In this document: piece by piece, positions 38,379 to 47,140 of the stretch
Position numbering within the stretch: the stretch's first letter is position 1
How the letters are laid out: every line of letters begins with the position of its first letter
NCBI GenBank assembly: GCA_046350095.1
Contig: JAXMBA010000004.1
Coordinates: 496,001 to 560,000 of the forward strand
DNA from: Urbifossiella sp046350095
GTDB lineage: Bacteria; Planctomycetota; Planctomycetia; Gemmatales; Gemmataceae
Direction of reading: 5' to 3'
DNA length: 64,000 nt
Translations under genes and position numbers: made by a program
Notes under the pieces: model-generated
What the model was told of the DNA's origin: nothing
Databases searched by the model: none
What the model saw: only the letters and a program-made list of their open reading frames with translations

Positions 38379-39367
38379 TCCATGTGCCGGAACTCGTATC
38401 CGGCGACCGCGAGGGCGGCGGCAGCGAACGCCAGCGAGGTGAGGACCGCCATCTCCGGGTGATACGTCCCGCGAGCCTTCGCCGAGGCGAGTTCCGGGAT
38501 CGGGCTGGCGTAGTCCTCGGCCTTCATCGCGTCGAAGAAAATACCGCCCATGTCCAGCGGTTTCGGCAGCGACCAGTACCCGGCTTGAACCAGCACGCTC
38601 GCCGCCCGCGTCGAGCCGGGTACCGGGTCGGCCGCGAGTCTGTGATGGGTGAAGTTCATCGCCCAGCACAGCAGCCAGAACAGCAGCGTGCCGAAGACGC
38701 TGACGACCGTGCTCCGGGTACAAACTGCCAGCAGCGCGCTTACACTGTAGAAGACGGCAAAGTTCACGACGAGTAGTGGCACCGCGACCCAGTACGTGCC
38801 ATCCCAGACCCCGGTCGCCGCGCCGGTGGCGAGCCATGTCGCCCCGACAAACATCAACGACTGCAGCGCGACGAACAACACGACCCCGATGTACTTGCCG
38901 GCCAGCACCGCCCAGCGCGGGGCCGGCTTCGCGAGGAGGACTGTTACGGCCGCGGGTTCGAGGAACGTCGGCAAAAAACCCGCCGTCCAGAGCAGCGCCA
39001 GTAGTACGCCGATGGTGTCGGCGACAATTCCGGCGAGCCACACGAGTATGAGGCGGACCGCGTCGGGCTTGTTCTTCGTGATCGGGTACTCGAACAGGCC
39101 GAATCCGAGCGTCACCTTACCGTCCGCGACGCGGACCCCCTCGGCGACAACCTCGGGTGTCTTCTGCCCTTTCGGCAGGTACGTCGGCAACTCGGCCGGG
39201 TGGCGGGGTTGTTCCGTGGCGCCCTCGACGCTGATGCTGAAGCAGAAGGCCGCGCAGAGCAGCGTGACGCCGAGCATGGCCCAGAAGAGCTTCGTAGCGA
39301 CCGACTGGCGGAAGGTGTCTCGGACCATCCAGCGGACGGTGCGGATCGCGTCCGGGTACTGGGTCAC
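38372..39367 (-). CDS. ABC-2 type transporter permease
   Basis: 331 residues from the GTG at 39367, which overlaps the ATPase stop (GTGA). There is an N-terminal helix after TKLFWAMLGVTLLCAAFCFS, a soluble loop of about 90 residues, then about five more helices (VWLAGIVADTIGVLLALLWTAG, KYIGVVLFVALQSLMFVGATW, YWVAVPLLVVNFAVFYSVSALL, SVFGTLLFWLLCWAM, and a C-terminal one). It lacks known substrate motifs. It overlaps the kinase gene's 3' end by seven bases. Operon partner: the ABC ATPase immediately upstream. Confidence 0.82.
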   Translation of the reverse strand: MTQYPDAIRTVRWMVRDTFRQSVATKLFWAMLGVTLLCAAFCFSISVEGATEQPRHPAELPTYLPKGQKTPEVVAEGVRVADGKVTLGFGLFEYPITKNKPDAVRLILVWLAGIVADTIGVLLALLWTAGFLPTFLEPAAVTVLLAKPAPRWAVLAGKYIGVVLFVALQSLMFVGATWLATGAATGVWDGTYWVAVPLLVVNFAVFYSVSALLAVCTRSTVVSVFGTLLFWLLCWAMNFTHHRLAADPVPGSTRAASVLVQAGYWSLPKPLDMGGIFFDAMKAEDYASPIPELASAKARGTYHPEMAVLTSLAFAAAALAVAGYEFRHMDY

Positions 39368-40134
39368 GCGGCTCCCCCCTTGTCGTGCCGCTCGTAGAGC
39401 GGCCGCAGCGCCCCTTCGAGCGCCCGGTCCTTCCCCACCTTCGCGTCCTTCAGCAACTCTGCCAGCGGCCCTTCGTGGACGACTCTGCCGGCGACAAGGA
39501 CCGCGATTCGGTCGCACAATTCCTGCACTTCCGGCAGGACGTGCGACACCAACAACACCGTCTTCCCGGCGGTCTTGAACTCGCGTACGACTTCGCGGAG
39601 GAGTTGGCGGCCGCCCAGGTCGAGCCCCTCGGTCGGCTCGTCGAGGACGAGCAGGTCGGGGTCGTTGACGAGCGCCTGGGCCAACCCGAGCCGTTGAACC
39701 ATCCCCTTGCTGAACCGGGCGATTGGTTCGGACTTCCGGTCAGCTAGGCCGACCCGCACCAGCAACTTCTCGACCCGGCCGTCCAGTTCGGCGGACGGGA
39801 CGCCCGACAGCCCCCCGTAGAACGCCAACAATTCGGCCGCGGTCAGGTATCGCGGGAAGGCGTGATTCTCGTGCATGTAGCCCACGCGGCCGAGCGTGCC
39901 GCGGTGGTCGAGTGGCTGCCCCAGCCTCGTAACCGTGCCTGCGGTCGGCGTGGATAACGACAACAGCAACTTGACGAGAGTCGTTTTCCCCGCGCGGTTC
40001 GGGCCGAGCAGGCCGAACACGCCGCCGGCGGGAACTGTCAGTGTGACGCCGCGGACGGCCGCAACCCCGCCCCGACCGAGCGGGCCGGTTTTGTACGTCT
40101 TCTCGACCTTCTCGAAGGTGGCGGCGGTTGTCAA
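39364..40134 (-). CDS. ABC transporter ATP-binding protein with altered Walker A
   Basis: 256 residues from the TTG at 40134. Walker A is GPNRAGKTT (44-52); the usual Gly is Arg47, while Lys50 and Thr51 are kept. The remaining parts are regular: signature FSKGMVQRLGLAQAL (common in ABC-2 exporters), Walker B LLVLDEPTEGLD, and H-loop LVSHVL. It is probably the motor for the adjacent permease. The Arg substitution is unusual and may weaken nucleotide binding; a sequencing error cannot be ruled out. Confidence 0.9.
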   Translation of the reverse strand: MTTAATFEKVEKTYKTGPLGRGGVAAVRGVTLTVPAGGVFGLLGPNRAGKTTLVKLLLSLSTPTAGTVTRLGQPLDHRGTLGRVGYMHENHAFPRYLTAAELLAFYGGLSGVPSAELDGRVEKLLVRVGLADRKSEPIARFSKGMVQRLGLAQALVNDPDLLVLDEPTEGLDLGGRQLLREVVREFKTAGKTVLLVSHVLPEVQELCDRIAVLVAGRVVHEGPLAELLKDAKVGKDRALEGALRPLYERHDKGGAA

Positions 40135-40197
40135 CGCTGGCCCCCGTGTTGCCGGACGTTAACACTCTAGCTCACGATCGGAATCGGGCACGCCCCA

Positions 40198-40233
40198 GAA
40201 ACGGGAAAGCCCGGGGACCGTCGCCCCCGGGCT
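40198..40233 (-). terminator. terminator after TadG-like gene
   Basis: A 9-bp stem (40208-40216 with 40225-40233, AGCCCGGGG and its complement) with an 8-base loop is followed on the minus strand by TTTCCCGTTT. It lies 24 bases beyond the stop at 40257. Confidence 0.65.
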
Positions 40234-40256
40234 CGCCGAAAGGCCTTCCGAAGCCG

Positions 40257-43200
40257 CTACTCGATCAGTGCCACGGACACGCCGCTCTGGAAGATGCGTT
40301 CCATGCAAGTCTTCAGAGTGTCGATCCGGTTTTGGTAGGTGCCTGTGATGACCAGATAGCTCGGCAGGGTGGTCGTGCCACTCGGCAGGGTGCCGCCCGC
40401 GACGCCGACGTTCGAAAGGAACTGGTGTGCAGTCGTGCGAAACGTCGCGCTCGGGGCCAGGGCGGTGTCGAACAGGTCGCCGAAGCCGATCGGGTAGACC
40501 CGGGCCGGGGCGTTGCTGAGGCTATGCCCGCTGTCCCCGCTCGTGGTCGTGGCCAGCGGCTTCACGATCTGCTGAGCCACCGTGACGGCCGTGCTCATCG
40601 ACGGTTCGGTGCCGTTACCGGGATTCCCGCCGTTGGCCAGGTTCGAGTAGTAAGAGTTGTACCCCGCGGTGTTGAACGTCCCACTGCTGTACGAGTTCGG
40701 CACGCCGTCCGTCTCGAAGATCACGATCTTGCTCGCCCCGCGTCGGCCGCGAATCGTGCCGTACTCGACTGGGAGGGACGTCGAGGAACTGAGCAGGTTG
40801 TACGCCACCATCAGCCCCGTGTTCGGGTCGGTACTGCCGTTCGCGTTCGGGACCACGTCGATTCCGACGGGCGTATAGCTCTGGTCGTACGGCCGGATTT
40901 CGGACGTGGTGTCGCCGGCGTTGATCTGGGTGAGGAGCGTCCGCGGGAAGAACAGAGCGTTCTTCAGCGCGGTGAAGTTTTGACCCGTCGCCACCCGCGG
41001 CGACTTGTACGCTCCTGCGGAACTGTACGAGAACATCGTCATGCCGACGGCGTCGTTCGGGTGGTTGTTGCGGATGTCGTCCAGCACCGAGTTCATCCCC
41101 GCCTTCAGCTGCCAGCACTGGGCCTCGCGGCAGGTGCCGGGGTTCCAGTTACCGCCGCTCGTACCGCCTGCGTTGCCGATGAAGTCCATCATGCTCAGCG
41201 GGCCGAACCAGAAGTGCATCCGCGGCCGGTTCGGGCTGTCGTTGTACCGCATGTACGGCCGCTGACTCGTCCACGTGCCGGTCGGCCCGGTCCACGCCGT
41301 CAGGTCGCCGGTGGTCAGCGAACGGGCGGCACTCGACCAGCTGTCGGCGTTCCCGGCCAGGTTCGTACTCGACGTGTAACGGTACCCCAGGACGTAGTCG
41401 ATGTACTCCTTCCAGAAGCGCTTATCGAGCTTCTGCTGGGTCGTACCCGTGGACGTGTCCACGTCGTTGGGGATGGACGAGTAGTACAGCACCCGCCCGG
41501 CCCGGAGGTTCGGCGGGAGCGTCTGCGGGCCGCTCTTGAGCCACCTCAGGATGGCCGCGTAGTCGATCCGGTAGCTGTCCACCGTCTGGGTCGTGTTGCC
41601 GCTCCCACCCGAGGTGATGGGGATCGACTGGCTGCCGGTCGCCGCCTTCAGTGTCATGCCGGAACCGGTGTTGAACAGGACCTCGTTGATCCCATCGACA
41701 GCCCCGGCCGCGCTCCCGTTGTACGGGTTGTTGTCGGACTGCGGGTCGAACGTGCCGACCGCCCCGTAGTTCACCGTGGTGTTACCGCTGACCACGGAGG
41801 CCGTCACGGTACCCATCTTGTCGAAGTACCGCCGCCGCCAGTCGCCCGCCTGGTAGTTGGCGTCGCCGGGGTTGCCCACCGGCGCCCGCGGGTCGGGCGG
41901 CCAGATGAAGAACGTCTTGCCCCAGTACCCCGGCCCCATCGAGTAGCCCTTGTACTTGTCCGAATCTGCCACCAGTGTCGGCGTGTAGTTGGCGCCCGTC
42001 ATGCCGGTGGGAACCCGGGGCACGCCCGTACCGCGGTCGGCCCGGTATTTCACGATGTCCAGGTCGTAGCCGTTCTGCTCCCACACCGGGTCCCGGAACT
42101 GTGCCTCGGCGACGATGTTCACGTTCCCCGAGGTCCGCACGATGGCGCTGCTGACGTTGTACCCCAGCAGCTCGACCGCCGTGCCCGCCGCCCGGGTCGT
42201 CGCCGCCCCGGTCGCCCAGCTCGTGTTGGTCTTGTTGATCGAGCCGTCGGCCCGACGCCACCGGTCGCCCACGTACGTGATGGCCCCGGAGTCGGTCATC
42301 GACTTGAAGTTGTCGGGCGCCGGCGTCGGGCCGGTCGGGTTGGCGGCGTCGCGGGCACTGAAGGCGTTGTACCCGCTGAAGTCGTACGTCTGGCTGACGT
42401 AGGAGGACGGGTTCCCGGCCGTTTCCGGCGGACTCCAGGCGTGGAACGCCGGCTTCAGCTGCGACCGGTCCGCCGGCAGCGTCGTCTCCACGCTCGGGTC
42501 GCCCGCGTTCGCCGGGTTGAAGTAGTAGTCCCGCACGATCGGCGGGCCGCCCGGCGTCGTCATCGTGAAGTTGTTCCGCGAGATCGCCTCGCCGCTGCTG
42601 TTCGTCTCGTTGGCGGCGGCGATCAGCGAGCTCTGCACGCTCACGTAGTGCCCGAAGGCCGGGGCCAGCGGGTCCGCGTTCAGGTGCGTGCCGCTGTAGT
42701 TGAACGTGCTGCTGAACGCCATCGACCCCGTCATGTCCAGCACGAACGCCACGTCCCGCGGCCGGTACACGGCCACCGCCCGCGCCCCGCTCGGCATGCT
42801 GTTCACGCCCCACAGCCGGGCGAAGTAGGTCGGCTGATCCAGCGCCACGGACACCTCGACGGCCGTCCACGACCGACCCGCCGGGGGTGTCGTCGGGAAC
42901 GACACCTCGAACGTCTGCGTCGTCGTGTTGTACTCGTACGTCCCGACCCGAACGGTCGTCACCGGGGCCGGCGTTGTGGCCTTCGACAACGAGGTCGACA
43001 TGAGCGGGCTGCCGTTGGCCACGTCCTTTGCCGCCTGGACCGCGGCCGGGCGGTTGTTGTCGTAACTCGGGTTGTCCGGCTGCTTGTTGTCGAGCGTCCG
43101 GCAGGCCACCAGGGCAGCCACGTCGGAGGCGTTCTGGCACTGCGTCCGCGCGACCGCCAGCATCCCCAGATCCACTGCCAGGGCGACGAACGAGAAGATG

Positions 43201-43271
43201 GCGATCAGGCAGATGCCGATCATCGGCAGGACGGTGCCCCGGCGGCGGGTTGTACGGCGGGTGGCACGCAT
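40257..43271 (-). CDS. TadG-like vWA surface protein
   Basis: 1004 residues from the ATG at 43271 (GGAG nine bases upstream). The upstream frame is Arg/Pro-rich and looks non-coding. The N-terminus has the Flp/Tad pilus-assembly TadG-like segment: RRRGTVLPMIGICLIAIFSF, then VALAVDLGMLAVARTQCQNASDVAALVA. A vWA domain begins near residue 180 (RDVAFVLDMTGSM, D-x-T-x-S MIDAS). It is interrupted by a large Asn/Thr/Gly-rich insertion and completed near the end (KIVIFETDGVPN, VYPIGFGDLFD). One membrane helix anchors it, with the bulk outside. No other tad genes are in the window. Confidence 0.85.
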   Translation of the reverse strand: MRATRRTTRRRGTVLPMIGICLIAIFSFVALAVDLGMLAVARTQCQNASDVAALVACRTLDNKQPDNPSYDNNRPAAVQAAKDVANGSPLMSTSLSKATTPAPVTTVRVGTYEYNTTTQTFEVSFPTTPPAGRSWTAVEVSVALDQPTYFARLWGVNSMPSGARAVAVYRPRDVAFVLDMTGSMAFSSTFNYSGTHLNADPLAPAFGHYVSVQSSLIAAANETNSSGEAISRNNFTMTTPGGPPIVRDYYFNPANAGDPSVETTLPADRSQLKPAFHAWSPPETAGNPSSYVSQTYDFSGYNAFSARDAANPTGPTPAPDNFKSMTDSGAITYVGDRWRRADGSINKTNTSWATGAATTRAAGTAVELLGYNVSSAIVRTSGNVNIVAEAQFRDPVWEQNGYDLDIVKYRADRGTGVPRVPTGMTGANYTPTLVADSDKYKGYSMGPGYWGKTFFIWPPDPRAPVGNPGDANYQAGDWRRRYFDKMGTVTASVVSGNTTVNYGAVGTFDPQSDNNPYNGSAAGAVDGINEVLFNTGSGMTLKAATGSQSIPITSGGSGNTTQTVDSYRIDYAAILRWLKSGPQTLPPNLRAGRVLYYSSIPNDVDTSTGTTQQKLDKRFWKEYIDYVLGYRYTSSTNLAGNADSWSSAARSLTTGDLTAWTGPTGTWTSQRPYMRYNDSPNRPRMHFWFGPLSMMDFIGNAGGTSGGNWNPGTCREAQCWQLKAGMNSVLDDIRNNHPNDAVGMTMFSYSSAGAYKSPRVATGQNFTALKNALFFPRTLLTQINAGDTTSEIRPYDQSYTPVGIDVVPNANGSTDPNTGLMVAYNLLSSSTSLPVEYGTIRGRRGASKIVIFETDGVPNSYSSGTFNTAGYNSYYSNLANGGNPGNGTEPSMSTAVTVAQQIVKPLATTTSGDSGHSLSNAPARVYPIGFGDLFDTALAPSATFRTTAHQFLSNVGVAGGTLPSGTTTLPSYLVITGTYQNRIDTLKTCMERIFQSGVSVALIE

Positions 43272-43728
43272 GGTCGTCGGCTCCACTGGGCGGCCCGGCG
43301 GGAACGCAGGTCCGCACGGAGTACGGGTTGGTGGGTTCATAGAACACGGCCGATCCGGGCGCCGCCTGCGGGATCGGAAATGGCATCGCCGTTGGTGTGA
43401 TTGAGGCGGCGGCCGAAGTCGGGCGGGGCGCCAATTCGGCGGAAGCGATTGGTGGGGTTGGATGTTGCGTCGCGCACGCAGGGCGATTCGCGTGAGCTCC
43501 GGCGGCCCGCAGCTTACGGATCGCGGCCCGGTGTCGGAGGCGGGCCATCCAGACGCGGCTGAGCACCTCCGCGGCCCGGAACACGAGCCGCGGGTTGTCG
43601 TGGCAGAGAACCCGACGCAGGGCAGCAATGGCGTCCAGAAACGCGTCCGCGACCGCCTCCGCCGCTGCCGCAGGGGCGACGCCTCGGACGGCGGCAGCGA
43701 GCGCAGCGATGTCGGGTGCGGCGGTCAT
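43272..43728 (-). CDS. possible small gene upstream of TadG-like gene, 3' end unresolved
   Basis: From the ATG at 43728 the minus strand encodes an Ala-rich helical sequence (AALAAAVRGVAPAAAAEAV, DAIAALRRVLCHDNPRLVFRAAEVLSRVWMARLRHRAAIRKL) that looks real, and a candidate promoter lies 40 bases upstream. The frame has no stop before the TadG-like gene begins at 43271. It stays open far into that gene in another frame, where the sequence looks like a shadow. Either the stop was lost by a frameshift, the true 3' end lies inside the next gene, or it is not a gene. The given end is where coding-like sequence gives way to the next gene. Confidence 0.35.
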
Positions 43729-43767
43729 GGGGCACCGGGTGAGGCGGGTGAAGAAGTGGACAGATGT

Positions 43768-43795
43768 CCTGTAACCTCCCGTCTCGGCATGTCAA
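43768..43795 (-). promoter_or_regulatory. candidate promoter with overlapping palindrome
   Basis: On the minus strand a perfect TTGACA (43795-43790) is followed after 16 bases by TACAGG (43773-43768), a weak -10. A 12-base palindrome, GGACAGATGTCC (43758-43769), overlaps the -10 end and could be an operator. It reads toward the ATG at 43728 and the TadG-like gene. Confidence 0.4.
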
Positions 43796-43958
43796 ATTAT
43801 TCTGGGAATGGCTCGGGGCGGCTGATCGTCAGGGCGAGGCTCGAGCGGCGGGAACTCGATAACGAGCGTGCGACCTCCGACCGCGGTCGTCGGCACCCGC
43901 CGGGGTCGCCGAGCCGTGCCGCCGTCGTACACTTTCGCGGACGCTTCCGGAGGACGCC

Positions 43959-45491
43959 GTGACCCGCGGGCTGCTCGTCGCCGTCGTCTGCGCACTGGTT
44001 GCCGGCCCGGCAGCGGCCCAGGCGCCGCCGCTCCGCTGGGGCGGCGATAAGAACGGCGGTGCCCCCTACATCTTCGAGGACGCCGCGGGCAAACTCGTCG
44101 GCTTCGAGGTCGAGTTCGCCGACTTCCTGGGCAAGGAACTTGGCCGCGAACCCGTCTTTGTGCAGAACCAGTGGGACAACCTCCCCGAGTTGCTGAAGCG
44201 CGGCACCGACCTCGACATCGTCCTGAACGGCTACGAGTTCAGCGCCGAGCGGCACGGCGACACGCCGACGACGGTCCCCTACTTCGTCTATTCCCTGCGG
44301 CTGATCGTGCCCGTCAGCAACACGACGGTCGCGTCGTGGGCCGACTTGGGCCGGCAGAAGGAACCAATGACCGTCGGCGTGCTCCGCGGGTCGGCGTCCG
44401 AACGTTACCTTCAGCAGCGGTTCGGCGACGCCGTGAAGCTGGAGTCGAGCGAGACGGTGACGGAGATGTTCGACCTGGTCAAAGAAGGCCGGGTGTCGGC
44501 GACCGTTCAGGACGCCCCGGCCGCGACGTACTACGTGCTCGAAGGCCGCTACCCCGAGCTGAAGGTGGTCGACGAGCCGGCCGGGGCCGGGTACTACGTC
44601 ATCCTCACCCGGCCCGGCGACGACGCGCTGCGGGAGCGCTTGAACGAGGCCATCCGCAAGGGGATCCGGTCCGGGAGGCTGCGCGATTTGTACCAGAAGT
44701 ACAAGCTGTGGAACGCGGCCCAGCAGCGGCTCAGCTACCTCGCCGAACAGCCCTGGCCCGACGTGGCCAACGAACTGGATTCGGCCGGGGGCGGCGAGCC
44801 GCCGGTGGCGCCGACGTTCCGCGGGGTGCTCGACAAACTGGCCTGGGCGGCCGGGCGGACGCTCCTCCTGGCCTTCGCCTCGTTCCCGCTGGCGATGTTG
44901 CTCGGCCTGCTCGTGGCCGTCGGCCGGGTGTACGGCCCGTGGCTGGTGCGGGTGCCGCTGGCGGTGTACGTCGAAGTGCTGCGAGGCACGCCGCTGCTGT
45001 TGCAGTTGTTCGTCGTCTTCTACCTGCTGCCCCAGGTCGGCGTGCTGCTCGGCTCCGAGACCCTGAAGGAGTGGCTGTCGCTGAACAAGTACGTGGCGGC
45101 GATCCTGACACTCGCCGTGAACTACTCCGCGGCCGAGGCCGAGAACTACCGAGCCGGCCTCCTCGCCGTGCCCCGCGGCCAGTTAGAGGCGGCGCTGGCG
45201 CTGGGCATGACCCCGGTCGTGGCCGTGCGCCGCGTCGTGCTGCCGCAGGCGTTCCGCATCGTCATCCCGCCGGTGACGAACGACTTCATCGCGCTGTTCA
45301 AGGACACCGCCGTCTGCTCCACGATCATGATCGTGGAGCTAACCGGGCTGTACTACCAGTACAAAATTTACCCGAGCCTCGTGTTGGAACTGGCTCTCGC
45401 GGTCGGGCTGTTGTACCTGCTGATGAGCTACCCCATGGCCGTGCTGGCGAAGGGGCTGGAGCGCCGCACCGCGACCGGGGGTGCGCGATGA
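43959..45491 (+). CDS. polar amino-acid ABC transporter: fused substrate-binding protein and permease
   Basis: 510 residues from the GTG at 43959 (GGAGGA upstream). There is a signal peptide (MTRGLLVAVVCALVAGPAAAQ), then an SBP-type domain of about 235 residues (GAPYIFEDAAGKLVGFEVEFA, TVGVLRGSASERYLQQRFGD), and a permease of the HisM/HisQ class from about 275. The permease motifs are VLRGTPLLLQLF, EAENYRAGLLAVPRGQLEAALALGM and RRVVLPQAFRIVIPPVTNDF, the EAA loop. Fused SBP-permeases occur in several lineages. It imports a polar amino acid or similar solute. Its stop overlaps the next start (ATGA), pairing it with the ATPase. Confidence 0.93.
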   Translation: MTRGLLVAVVCALVAGPAAAQAPPLRWGGDKNGGAPYIFEDAAGKLVGFEVEFADFLGKELGREPVFVQNQWDNLPELLKRGTDLDIVLNGYEFSAERHGDTPTTVPYFVYSLRLIVPVSNTTVASWADLGRQKEPMTVGVLRGSASERYLQQRFGDAVKLESSETVTEMFDLVKEGRVSATVQDAPAATYYVLEGRYPELKVVDEPAGAGYYVILTRPGDDALRERLNEAIRKGIRSGRLRDLYQKYKLWNAAQQRLSYLAEQPWPDVANELDSAGGGEPPVAPTFRGVLDKLAWAAGRTLLLAFASFPLAMLLGLLVAVGRVYGPWLVRVPLAVYVEVLRGTPLLLQLFVVFYLLPQVGVLLGSETLKEWLSLNKYVAAILTLAVNYSAAEAENYRAGLLAVPRGQLEAALALGMTPVVAVRRVVLPQAFRIVIPPVTNDFIALFKDTAVCSTIMIVELTGLYYQYKIYPSLVLELALAVGLLYLLMSYPMAVLAKGLERRTATGGAR

Positions 45492-46204
45492 TCCGCGTCA
45501 CGAACCTCGTCAAGGAGCACACCGGGCACCGCATCCTGAACGGACTGTCGGTCGAGTTCCCGCGCGGCAAGGTGACCGGCGTCGTCGGCCCGTCGGGGAG
45601 CGGCAAGAGTACCCTGCTCCGCTGCGTCAACGGGCTGGAGCCGTTCCAGGCCGGCGAAGTCGCGGTCGGCGGCGTGCGGCTCGTCGGCGGCGGCGTGCCC
45701 CCGACGGCGACGCTCGTTCAGTTGCGGCGGCGCGTCGGTATGGTGTTCCAGTCGTTCAACCTGTTCCCACACATGAGCGTCCTCGGGAACGTGATGAGCG
45801 GCCCCGTCCACGCCCTCGGCAAGCCGGCCGCGGAAGCCGAAGCCGCCGCCAGGAAGCTGCTCGACCGCGTGGGGCTGGCCGACAAGGCGGCGGCGAAGCC
45901 GGCGCAGCTGTCCGGCGGGCAGCAGCAGCGTGTTGCGATCGCCCGCGCCCTGGCGGTTAACCCGGCGGCGATCCTGTTCGACGAACCGACCAGCGCCCTC
46001 GACCCCCGCATGGCCGCCGAGGTCATGCGCGTCATCGACGACCTGGCCGACGACGAGCAGCTGCAAACCACGATGGTGATCGTCACCCACGACATCCCCG
46101 CGCTGCGGCGGGTGGCCGACACGCTGGTCGTCCTCGACCGCGGGGTGGTCGCCTACGCCGGCGACCCGGCCGCCGCCCCGCCGGGCTACCTGGACCACCC
46201 ATGA
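45488..46204 (+). CDS. amino-acid ABC transporter ATP-binding protein
   Basis: 238 residues from the ATG at 45488, overlapping the preceding stop. Walker A GPSGSGKST (about 36-44), Q-loop VFQSFNLFPHM, signature LSGGQQQRVAIARAL, Walker B ILFDEPTSALD and H-loop IVTHDI are complete and belong to the GlnQ/HisP class. It powers the fused SBP-permease just upstream. Its stop overlaps the start of mqnD (ATGA at 46201), so the three genes are one translational unit. Confidence 0.95.
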   Translation: MIRVTNLVKEHTGHRILNGLSVEFPRGKVTGVVGPSGSGKSTLLRCVNGLEPFQAGEVAVGGVRLVGGGVPPTATLVQLRRRVGMVFQSFNLFPHMSVLGNVMSGPVHALGKPAAEAEAAARKLLDRVGLADKAAAKPAQLSGGQQQRVAIARALAVNPAAILFDEPTSALDPRMAAEVMRVIDDLADDEQLQTTMVIVTHDIPALRRVADTLVVLDRGVVAYAGDPAAAPPGYLDHP

Positions 46205-47055
46205 CCACCACACTCATCCGCGTCGGCCACAGCCCGGACCCGGACGACGCGTTCATGTTCCACGCCCTGGCGAACGACAAGATTCCGACGGGCAACCTGC
46301 GGTTCACGCACGAGTTGCAGGACATCGAGACGCTGAACCGCCGGGCACTGAAGGGCGAGCTCGAAGTCACGGCCGTGAGCATCCACGCCTACAGCTTCCT
46401 GTTGGACAAGTACGCCCTGTTGCCGAGTGGGTGCAGCATGGGCGACAAGTACGGCCCGATGGTCGTCACCCGCAAGCCGATGACGGTGGAGCAGTTACCC
46501 GGCGTCACGATTGCGGTTCCCGGCACGCTGACGACGGCCTTCCTGACGCTGAAGCTGCTGTTCGAGTCGATCGGCGCCGCAGACCAGTTGAAGTTTGAGG
46601 TGATCCCGTTCGACGAGATCATCCCTGCGCTCGCGGCCGGGAAGTACGAGGCGGGCCTCATCATCCACGAGGGGCAGCTGACGTTCCAGAACCAGGGCTT
46701 GCACCTGGCGGTGGACCTGGGCGTGTGGTGGCAGGACCGCACCGGCCTGCCGCTGCCGCTGGGCGGGAACGTGATCCGCAAGGATTTGGGCAAGCCGCTG
46801 ATGAGCGAGGTGAGCCGGCTTCTGAAGGAGAGCATTCAGTACGGGCTCGCCCACCGGCGCGAGGCGCTGGCCCACGCGTTGCAGTACGCCCGCGACATGG
46901 ACATCGACCTGGCGGACAAGTTTGTCGGCATGTACGTGAACGATTGGACGCTGGACTACGGCGACCGCGGCCGGGCGGCGATCCGCAAGCTACTCGACGA
47001 GGCCCACCGCGCGGGCGTCATCCCGGCACCGGTGGCGGTCGAGTTTGTGGATTGA
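46201..47055 (+). CDS. mqnD: 1,4-dihydroxy-6-naphthoate synthase
   Basis: 284 residues, a normal length. MqnD converts cyclic dehypoxanthinyl futalosine to 1,4-dihydroxy-6-naphthoate in the futalosine route to menaquinone. Signatures include VGHSPDPDDAFMFHAL at the N-terminus, LEVTAVSIHAYSFLLDKYALLPSG, and the active-site segment AGLIIHEGQLTFQNQGL with its catalytic His. The family has a periplasmic-binding-protein-type fold but no signal peptide, fitting a cytoplasmic enzyme. It overlaps the transporter ATPase by four bases, an unexpected partner. Other mqn genes are not in the window. Confidence 0.95.
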   Translation: MTTTLIRVGHSPDPDDAFMFHALANDKIPTGNLRFTHELQDIETLNRRALKGELEVTAVSIHAYSFLLDKYALLPSGCSMGDKYGPMVVTRKPMTVEQLPGVTIAVPGTLTTAFLTLKLLFESIGAADQLKFEVIPFDEIIPALAAGKYEAGLIIHEGQLTFQNQGLHLAVDLGVWWQDRTGLPLPLGGNVIRKDLGKPLMSEVSRLLKESIQYGLAHRREALAHALQYARDMDIDLADKFVGMYVNDWTLDYGDRGRAAIRKLLDEAHRAGVIPAPVAVEFVD

Positions 47056-47140
47056 TGGTTGCCGGTTGACGATTGATGATTGACGAAGCCGATCGCCCGT
47101 GTGCAGCGCCCATTCATCAATCCTCGATCGACAATCATAA

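Noticed and set aside
40128..43400. 1090-codon open frame on the plus strand
   Set aside because: It runs antisense to the TadG-like gene and is Arg/Val/His-rich without domains; the opposite strand has the N-terminal helix and vWA motifs.
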